DNA of 64,000 bases from Coptis chinensis. Taxonomy: Eukaryota > Streptophyta > Magnoliopsida > Ranunculales > Ranunculaceae. This document shows, in pieces, positions 56,130-64,000 of the stretch (its first letter is position 1; each line of letters begins with the position of its first letter). The stretch spans positions 45,276,001 through 45,340,000 of the forward strand of contig CM027378.1 of the NCBI GenBank assembly GCA_015680905.1. The letters run 5' to 3'. The translations under genes were made by a program, and so were the position numbers. A model generated the notes under the pieces. It worked only from the letters and a program-made list of their open reading frames with translations. It searched no databases and had not been told where the DNA came from.

Positions 56130-59100
56130 TCAATTTACGGATGCAAGTACCTCCAACAAGGAAGCAGCAAACTGCATTTGGGTTTCCTCGTCTATAGTAG
56201 AGAAGAGGGGAACATGTACAAAAAGAGATTTTATCCCATGCTGCTCTGCAAACCGGAGAGAATGATAATATATATAATTGCACACAAATCGACCAGCATC
56301 ATGAGAGGTCATTACACTGTAACCCATCTTTTCCAATGCTTTGGTGATCTTATCAACAGGAAGAGTAGTCTGTATGCATAGCAAAATATTATAAGAACAA
56401 TTTTAAAAAAGAAAACAAAGAGAATTAAAAAGCAAACTGAAACTGGTGTTCTGTTTCTGAACAGAGTATATTGAGCTGACAAATACAAAGGTGTGGCTGA
56501 ACCTAAAAAGGGTGCAGCATAAGCCGTGGTGTGTTCCGGGTCAAAGATAGCATCAAATCTCAAAGATCCCTTGGTCCCACGTTTTCATTTACTTACATGT
56601 GCACCAAGTATTTTTGGCTTAGTAGGACAATATTTCCATGCCAAATAAGAATTCTTGCTTAACAAGATATCCAATTATAAATAAGGCTTGCATCCCTATT
56701 GTTGTTTAGTAGTTCTAGATATGATTTTATGAAATAAAGAGTATTCCTTTTTCATTGGTGTCAATTGTGAGACGAAAATCATGTGTTTCGTCATGTTGAA
56801 TTAGGGTTTAAAGTTGAAAGTGAAACTCAGTGCAAAACATTATATTTGCTATCATAGCAGAATCTTGGCATACTAATAACTTTTTTTTTTTTGGGTAAAC
56901 AGAGAAAGGATGAGATATCCTATAATTACAAGAAAACAAAAAAGAAAAAGAGTACAAATGCGAACAGCTGAAACAAGGAAGGTCTCCAAATCAAAAAATA
57001 ATGACTTCCCATCTACATACAAAATGCTCAAAAGAAACATCCCACATCTCCTCATGCACCTTTGACCAGAAGACAAGACCTTTAATTTCAAAATTACCTC
57101 TTCCGATGCACTACACCTTCAAAATGTCTTCTATTTCTCTCCAACCACACCCCACAAGATTGCAAATGATAACATGTTCCATAAACGTTTTCCTTCTGAG
57201 ATTGAACATTCATGTTCCAAGAGGCTAGAAGCACCTTCACCTACCCTGGGCAGACCCATTGCAAGAAAAGAAGCTTCAAGCTCGCCACGTGAAAGGGCAA
57301 AACAAAAGGATATGATCCATTGAATCACCATCAGTTAAACAATGGACATAAAGTGATAAAAAGTCCTTGATCTTTTGTTGAGGATATCAATAATTAAAAT
57401 ATGACCCAAAGACGCACACCACACGAAAAAGCACGGAACACAAGAACTCTAGATTACAGAGCTAGGACAGTTGGATACAGGATTCAGAGAAGGGGGGAGG
57501 GGGAAATTTTCCTTTTTTGTGCAAGGTCCAAAGACACCTGTCTCTATCCGACAACGCCGGAGGAATAGAATCTAGCGCTCTTATTAGTGCTGCCACACTC
57601 TCTATGTCCCTATCAGAGAGAGCGGAATAAATACCCAAGTCCCAAGCAATATTATCATTATTTCCGTGCGTGAACAAACAAATTTAGGCGATTCTTTAGG
57701 TCAGATAGGGCGTATAATCTTAGGGAAAGAGAGATAAAGAGGTGTCTCCTCCAACCAAACATCCTCCCAAAACCTAAAGCTACTGCCATCATCCAACTCA
57801 TATCTAATCAACATCTGGAACATCTCAATAACTTTCCATACACCCTTCCACACCCCACATCCACAAGGCAAAGACACTTACCACTAATCTAGCCAAAACG
57901 ATCCCCTCCAAACCAAAAGAAGATAACCCTTCTACAGTGCACTAAGTTAAAAACTCATGCAATCTCCTAAGACCCAAACCCCCAGCTTGTTTTGACATGC
58001 ATGACCTCTTCCACCCCACCAGTTGATATTTATGCCTCTCATAGGGTGTCGCCCCGCACAGTGTTACTTATAATACCCTCCAATTTACAAGCAACACTCA
58101 TAAGCATATGAAAAAGGGACAAATAATACTCAAATTAACAGACACATGTGTCGGTGTCCAACACGGCAACCTATATGAATTAGGACACAGGGCCGGAACT
58201 AATTAACAACAAAACTATCACTGTTGGATAGTAACACAACTAGTTCTGGGCTAAAGACCTTACAAAGCGCCTCTTTACAAGTAAATAACTATGAAAGTGG
58301 CATATCATAGAGTTACTATGTTACTAGATTATATTCTAGTCTGAAGAAATGCTAACTTGAAATCGTATGCACAACATGTCCAAGTGTCCAACACACGTGT
58401 CTGTGTCCATCAGAGATTTTTATGAATATGTTTTCTAGTAGTGACTCAGGGTGCTGGATGCGTGTTCACCCCAGCTTGTTTTGACATGCATGACCTCTTC
58501 CACCCCACCAGTTGATATTTATGCCTCTCATAGGGTGTCGCCCCGCACAGTGTTACTTATAATACCCTCCAATTTACAAGCAACACTCATAAGCATATGA
58601 AAAAGGGACAAATAATACTCAAATTAACAGACACATGTGTCGGTGTCCAACACGGCAACCTATATGAATTAGGACACAGGGCCGGAACTAATTAACAACA
58701 AAACTATCACTGTTGGATAGTAACACAACTAGTTCTGGGCTAAAGACCTTACAAAGCGCCTCTTTACAAGTAAATAACTATGAAAGTGGCATATCATAGA
58801 GTTACTATGTTACTAGATTATATTCTAGTCTGAAGAAATGCTAACTTGAAATCGTATGCACAACATGTCCAAGTGTCCAACACACGTGTCTGTGTCCATC
58901 AGAGATTTTTATGAATATGTTTTCTAGTAGTGACTCAGGGTGCTGGATGCGTGTTCACTGCTGCTCTATTGTCCCCGTATCGGTAGTGGCCATTGATTGA
59001 GCTTTTGCAGAAAGTGATCGGTGGAGTGTCCATGTTACTTAGAATAATAAATAGGGAGACTAGAGAAGGTGCTAATCCCATTTTGAGAGGAAACAACCTT

Positions 59101-61085
59101 TTTAGCTAACTAACTTCCTACTGAAGCTCTCAATAGTGGGATCCCAGGTAGCCCGCATTACAACTAATGGACGAGACCAGACTATCAACCTCTACACGCC
59201 TGGTCATCCCGAAAATCAAAGTTTTTGACATATTCACTCTCAAACCAGAGACTGTCTCAAAACCTTGGGGATATCAACCAAAGATAATGACTGAAGCTAG
59301 ATAAAAATTGTTGTGAAGGATGTGAATCAGTTGCAGTCTGACAATCAAAAATCTATTGTCCAAATTAAAGGTTGTGGGACAGAGAACAAACACCTCCACA
59401 CTGTGACCACCGCAACAAGAGGCGCAAGTATCTTTCCCGTAGGCTTGTGGAAGGTTATGTTTTGGTTGGTTTTATACTTTCCAAACCAAACCGTACACTA
59501 GGTTAGAGTAATTTGTTAGCCGAAACCAACCTAGAGGCCAATATTTAATAGTCTACACATATCCAACTTGCATGATTATTCCTTACCTGCCCTGCTATTA
59601 AATTACCTAACAATATTCACACGGTCCTTCTTAACCCAGCCCATTGTCGATGCCCAAAACTTGACTGCACAATTATACAACTATTGATGGTAACATTGTA
59701 TGAAACAATTGCATGGCCTCAGTAACCAAATCTCACTGACCACAGCAAGATGAGACTTTTGGAGAAGGCGTTTACTTATAGCATATATACTAATATACTC
59801 CTATCCAGGTATTGCTCTCTCAAGAACCAAGAGACCTTACTCCCTTCACCAAACCTGGGTAAAATCCACTGAGTTGCCAACTAAAAAGAAAATACATGGT
59901 CTTATCTTACTACACCTGTGACCTAATAATGGCAATAATACATGGTCTTATCTTCTAAGATATAACTAAGGATGTGCTACTCTAGTCATTCTTCCTATCT
60001 TCCAAGAAATAAGTAAATGGAAATTCTACAGGAGCAAACATCGATCCACTGATATTTCTAATCTTAAGTATCTCGAAATAAATTAGGTAGATGACAAGGT
60101 TGCTCACACAACTAATTTCTCAAATTGGTAAATGCCTGTGTTTATCTATACGTTCAAGCTATTTTTTTGAAATTGGTAATCAACTAAGTTGTTCAAAGGA
60201 TTTAATCATTCTAATTACAATTAGGGAAAATTGGGAAAAATGATCAAGTACTTTTCAGTTACAGATAATAACTAGATACACAACCTCTGGAGAGCTTGGT
60301 TGCAAGAATCAAGCCGTTCATCATATTATCATAGAATTATCAGCAAGGAAACAGTAGACAGTACACAAAATGAAGGAATTAACATTGCACCACATACCTC
60401 TCGTGTTCGGGTTATACTTCCATCTGCAGGAACAATTGGGGCTTTCTGGATTTTATTAAAACACAAGCACTTCATCAATGTTGAATGAAATATGGAGAAC
60501 AGTGAACTGAATAATGCAATACATCATGCAGTGGCCAACAAGGGAACTAACTAACCTGGGGTTTCCATCCAAACTCATCAGGGCAACGGAAAGTAGCTTC
60601 ATTTACTGCCTGTTGCTCTAATGCAAACCTTGTTGCACCACTATTAACTCCAAAGTGAACCTGAAGAAAATGTAGTACAAGAATGGAATACAAAATAATT
60701 TCAAACTAAGCTCTGTGTTCTGAAACGTAGTCAATAGGTCATCAATACTAGTTCCTAAAATCTAGTTGCAAAAGAAAAGAAACCACATGGTAAGAAATAA
60801 GTAAAGAAAGAAACATACCCAGATAACCCGCTCTGAACTCAATGGATCAGAGTCTGTACTGGTCACAGCTGATTCCAATGTCTGATAAAGGAAATCAAGT
60901 GCCCCTTGCCCTGCCGTCTCGAGAATATTACAACTCCCAAGTATAAACCCTTTAGGCAAACCCTTTTTCTCCAAAAAATCTTTGAGATTACCAACAATTG
61001 TCTCAGTAGGATTCTCCGCCACACCGTGAAATTTCTTAAACCCAGTCACATGAACTGTCACTACACTAGGCCCTTCAGACCCCAT
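56130..61085 (-). CDS. Pyrrolidone-carboxylate peptidase (pyroglutamyl peptidase I, family C15)
   Basis: Four exons on the minus strand, all phase 0: 61,085-60,819, 60,660-60,556, 60,445-60,398 and 56,369-56,130. They encode 89+35+16+79 = 219 residues, the usual plant length. Family C15 removes N-terminal pyroglutamate from peptides in the cytosol; no signal peptide is seen. The catalytic triad is visible: Glu in FALEQQAVNE, Cys in DAGRFVCNY, His in LFVHVPLF. The start MGSEGPSVVTVHVTGFKKF matches plant homologues. The 4028-bp third intron contains a LINE fragment and a tandem duplication, yet both splice sites look good. It lies between the polygalacturonase (convergent) and the DRM3-like gene (same strand). 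Confidence 0.93.
56880..58047 (-). mobile_element. 5'-truncated L1-type LINE in the peptidase intron
   Basis: Minus-strand fragments in order: YERHKYQLVGWKRSCMSKQ and GGLGLRRLHEFL (end of RT), RYELDDGSSFRFWEDVWLEE, DRDIESVAALIRALDSI...LSDRDRCLWTLHKKGKF (the zf-RVT lead-in), and LWNMLSFAILWGV near the end. The T-run at 56,880-56,893 is its A-tail. Frameshifts and stops make it dead. It is in the same orientation as the host gene. Its 5' end falls inside the tandem-duplicated unit. Confidence 0.75.
57982..58959. repeat. Tandem duplication, two 489-bp copies
   Basis: 57,982-58,470 is repeated head-to-tail as 58,471-58,959, without a difference that I can see apart from the last base. Each unit holds the first 66 bases of the LINE fragment and about 420 bases of adjoining intron, including two GTGTCCAACAC-type words. 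It postdates the LINE. Confidence 0.9.
58960..60397. other. Remainder of peptidase intron 3
   Basis: AT-rich intronic sequence with no supported gene. The 62-codon plus-strand ORFs at 59,313 and 60,300 have no recognisable features; the latter crosses exon 3 antisense. Confidence 0.5.
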
Positions 61086-62756
61086 TTCACAACAGAATCT
61101 TAATAGACCTATGAATTAACAATCTCCCTGCCATACAAAATATAAATTATTCAAAATTGTACCATCAATTACTTGATAAAACCATATATGAAATCATTTA
61201 CCAAGAAGAAGAATTAATTAATTAATTAAGGATCAAGAAGCCAAAAATACTAAAAGTCAAAAGAGATAAGGCCAACAAACTTTTTTCACTACCTTAGTTG
61301 GGTTGGTATGAAAATAAGTGAATTATGAGACAATGGATTTTTGAAAAAGACTTGCTTATCTAGAAACCCAAAGATAATATATTTTTAAATAATAGGAGAC
61401 ACAAAGAATACGTCAAGGGTGGTGGCGGGTCACTTTTCATACCAAAACAAAACTTAATTTAAGGTTGGACATTTTGTAAGAACTCTACTCAATTTTTTTT
61501 ATGTTTTACTACTCATGGTTCAGCTCGATGTTGGACCCCGATAGGAATATATAATAGGATTACTACGTTTTTTTATTTATGAAAACTCGAGAGTGGTCGT
61601 ACAGCCCATTTTTCTTTTACCCTACGATCAACTAAATCTGTTACATATCAGATAAATCAGTTTTGCTTAGGATATTCAAAGTTGATGAAGTTTTCTTATT
61701 TATTTTATTTATGTTACAAAAATATATATACTCATAGGTAAATCTTCCCTAAGGTGGAATTTGGTGCTACGTGTTTTATGAGGATTTAGTGGCTAATGTT
61801 GTGTTGGTTTTGGTGGAATAATTCCCATAGAGATCTTGATCAAAGTTGCTCTTTTTAGAAACTTATAATTGTGTGGGAAGTTTTGGGACTAGGGAGTGTC
61901 GAAGACTTGGATGGGAAAAAATAGTTGGCCAAGGTGGAGAATCAACACTTTGGTCACTCTCTCTCGTTTCTCCTGACTTGGCAACTACGTATCCATTAGG
62001 TTCTTCTAAATTCAGATCCGAATACTACTAAGCATTATTACAGACTCCAGTGACTTCAAAATTCCACTGCAAAAATTGATTGCTTCGACATTTCTCAAGA
62101 AAACGGACTTCCCATTGGAATATTTCCTACAAAAGTTTCTGAGAATGAAATTGCATTTTGTTCTTCTTGATGGTACATTGAGAAAACATAACATATTCTG
62201 AGTGTTTAAAACAAACTAGAGTTCCTGCGAGCAATTGTTAGATATAGTATGGAAAGCGCATAATTAACGGGGAAAATTACTCTCATTTTCCCACAAGAAA
62301 CTAAAATGGAAGAAAATGGAAGTTCTGCTGAGAAAGTTTTGATGCCTACTCTTACTCATTCCAATGTGTCAAGATAGATATGGGAAATACTAAAGTTTCC
62401 ACAGGGAAATAATGAATGTAACAGGCCCTAAAAGAACATTGAAGCCTATTGCAATGAGAACATTGAAGCTTAATCACAGTTTACATGTCCTAAAAGAACA
62501 TTGAAGCCTAATCACAGTTTACATGGTTTACATGGCTAACGTCTTCAAATTTCATTAGTTTACCTATCTACCCAAGTAGTAAATGCAACCCTGTAACACA
62601 TGCAGTGAAATATTTCTCATTGTAATTACATGAGCAGAATAGGCAAGTACATCCATTTGATAAATTTGAAAGTCGCCGCAAAGGATACCCCATGTTCAAA
62701 CATTGACATTTTATATAAACCATCACAAGGATGGTGGTTCAGATATGGAAGTTGTG
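61086..62756. other. Intergenic spacer upstream of the peptidase and downstream of the DRM3-like gene
   Basis: Contains the peptidase promoter and 5' UTR (minus strand) and the DRM3-like 3' UTR. An AATTAATTAATTAATTAA tract lies near 61,213. A short imperfect duplication is at 62,428-62,525. No coding region is supported. Confidence 0.5.
62428..62525. repeat. Short imperfect tandem duplication
   Basis: CCTAAAAGAACATTGAAGCC occurs near 62,428 and 62,488, and AATCACAGTTTACATG occurs twice, giving two units of about 60 bases. A third AGAACATTGAAGC copy sits between. Confidence 0.7.
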
Positions 62757-64000
62757 TCACCTGCATCCCATTGTGCTCCTTACATTTTGCAGAACACGGA
62801 CACATTCAAAGAAAGAAGTGAAGTCAAAACCTGCTGGGTTTCCACCATCAAGAGCTACTTTGGAACTTCCAGGAATATTAGTAAATGGATTTTGACAGAT
62901 GACCAAGTCAAAACCACCAAAATCATTTATCAGAGACTTAAGCTTGTTAGATGTTAACTTGTTAATGTCTTCAATCTGCACCAACTCCCCTGTTTGTCCA
63001 CTGCCCTGCCACCACTTTCTTAAGATCCTCCGATTTGTTTCACATAATTCCATTGAGACAACGCCTTTCAGACGAAGGCCTAGACGATGAAGAGCAACTT
63101 CTGCCCCTCCAATTCCGCTGAAAAGTGATAAAACGTTGAGCCCATCTGGAAATAGCCACTTCAAGACAGAAAGGTGATAACCCAACGTGTCTGTTTGGAA
63201 ACTATACTTAAGTAATCTCAGTCTTTCAATGGGGTCAGCACCAACTAACTGGGTGTGCTGCAAAGGATAACCCAAAATACGTTCCACTTGCTCAGGTTCA
63301 ATGGGGCTCAGTCTATACTGCCCAACCCACATTAAGTTCAATATCTTGCAATGGTGAAGTATGTCAGCTTGTTGCTCCTTTGAAATTATCCCCTGTGAAT
63401 CACTTAAGATCTTTCCTAGCCTCTCACAGAGTTGAGGAATCCCTTTAGTTTCAGAGTTGATGCAGCTTAACTGCTTCCTAGTGTCCCATGATGGCCACCA
63501 CTTCTTTGTGTGAGGCACTGCATCTTCAATTGCCATTGGTGACCGTGGATGGATGTGAGTTCTATCATCTGTCGGAAGATTGTGTATGTAACCTTCCTTC
63601 CTACTTAAGGCTGAGAAGAACCCAGTATGAACAAACTCCGGATCAATTGTATACAGGAACTGTGATAGTTTTCGCCAAGTTTCATGCGAAACGTCCAGCA
63701 CATTTCCATAAAAGAAAAAAGGACGATCAGCTACCTTGTCACGGAGACCCCTACAAAAATTTGATTCAGGCTGTTGGGGAATTTTCATTCTATCTAACGG
63801 ACTTTCTTCCAACTTATGGACCCCTCTATGTGGTAGAGACATGGATAAATTGGTAATTTTGGGTTCAAAAGCTTTTGCTTCCCTACTGGAAATGTCAAGA
63901 AAGGCATCTGAATAGTCTTCAAACTCAAGTTTCGGTTTTTTGACTTTTTTCCACTCAAGTTCTCCATCAAAGTCTATATCCTCCGCTCTGAGAAATGGTT
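62757..64000 (-). CDS. DRM3: DRM3-like (inactive) domains-rearranged DNA methyltransferase, C-terminal part
   Basis: The minus-strand frame is open from the window edge (64,000) to TGA at 62,757, about 413 residues; the start and any UBA domains lie outside. The acidic/basic lead-in DIDFDGELEWKKVKKP is followed by the DRM-type region (FFFYGNVLDVSHETW; FVHTGFFSALSRKEGYIHNLP; PMAIEDAVPHTKKWWPSWDTRK), then the rearranged methyltransferase order ending with motif I (LSLFSGIGGAEVALHRLGL) and ENxx-type blocks. Where active DRMs read GGSPCNN, this has CQNPFTN, so the catalytic Cys is Phe. That fits DRM3, a catalytically dead partner in RNA-directed DNA methylation in the nucleus. It ends FFECVRVLQNVRS like its family. 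Confidence 0.88.
   Translation of the reverse strand, partial: PFLRAEDIDFDGELEWKKVKKPKLEFEDYSDAFLDISSREAKAFEPKITNLSMSLPHRGVHKLEESPLDRMKIPQQPESNFCRGLRDKVADRPFFFYGNVLDVSHETWRKLSQFLYTIDPEFVHTGFFSALSRKEGYIHNLPTDDRTHIHPRSPMAIEDAVPHTKKWWPSWDTRKQLSCINSETKGIPQLCERLGKILSDSQGIISKEQQADILHHCKILNLMWVGQYRLSPIEPEQVERILGYPLQHTQLVGADPIERLRLLKYSFQTDTLGYHLSVLKWLFPDGLNVLSLFSGIGGAEVALHRLGLRLKGVVSMELCETNRRILRKWWQGSGQTGELVQIEDINKLTSNKLKSLINDFGGFDLVICQNPFTNIPGSSKVALDGGNPAGFDFTSFFECVRVLQNVRSTMGCR

Noticed and set aside
61846-62194. Short ORFs on both strands in the spacer before the DRM3-like gene
   Set aside because: About 60 codons each, no motif, no paralogue.
1-64000. CRISPR arrays, bacterial operons, tRNA or rRNA genes
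   Set aside because: None seen. Repeats are LTRs, microsatellites and one tandem duplication; genes have spliceosomal introns. tRNA-like words occur only as primer-binding sites.

Overview
This is nuclear DNA of a flowering plant, probably a eudicot. It is AT-rich, its genes have GT-AG introns, and it carries a polygalacturonase, a plant-type pyroglutamyl peptidase and a plant DRM methyltransferase homologue. I cannot name the species. Positions 1-47,570 are almost entirely nested LTR retrotransposons of the Ty3/gypsy Athila type, and 47,571-53,160 is repeat-rich spacer. Positions 53,161-64,000 are a gene island: a polygalacturonase (+), a pyrrolidone-carboxylate peptidase (-) convergent with it, and the C-terminal part of a DRM3-like protein (-) running off the window.

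The nest can be read from LTR ends and target-site duplications (TSDs). Element A (497-7047, -) lies inside the pol frame of an older fragment F (7048-8189, -). Element B (- strand, LTRs at 8190-9021 and 44,934-45,911) has lost its pol region and is split twice. A 20.45-kb element C (10,825-31,274, +, TSD TTTAT) sits in its 3' part. A 7.5-kb pol-less element E2 (35,905-43,393, -, TSD TGTGT) sits inside its gag codons. B abuts the leader and 5' LTR of a further relative G (45,912-47,570). C itself carries a 2.6-kb solo LTR of another family (13,526-16,136, TSD ATATA) in its leader. E2 preserves a paralogous empty site for C's insertion near 38,574.

The most unusual content is in C. Beyond a decayed gag-protease-RT-RNase H-integrase region there are about 6 kb of accessory coding sequence (22,362-28,192). 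It holds a short ORF with an F-box-like motif, then three related ORFs (aORF1-3), with TATA-box/CT-rich leader modules ahead of some of them. B retains an independent, diverged copy of the short ORF and one aORF on the opposite strand, so the cassette is ancestral and not a one-off capture. The proteins look like the class often annotated as putative plant transposon protein; that link is by eye only.

In the gene island the polygalacturonase (464 codons in six exons) and the peptidase (219 codons in four exons) both reconstruct without a break. The peptidase's 4-kb third intron hosts a 5'-truncated L1-type LINE and an apparently identical 489-bp tandem duplication. The DRM-like protein has Phe where active enzymes have the catalytic Cys, pointing to the inactive DRM3 branch. 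A broken WRN-exonuclease-like sequence lies at 50,320-51,029. Most retroelement ORFs are interrupted by stops and frameshifts and are annotated as pseudogenes.
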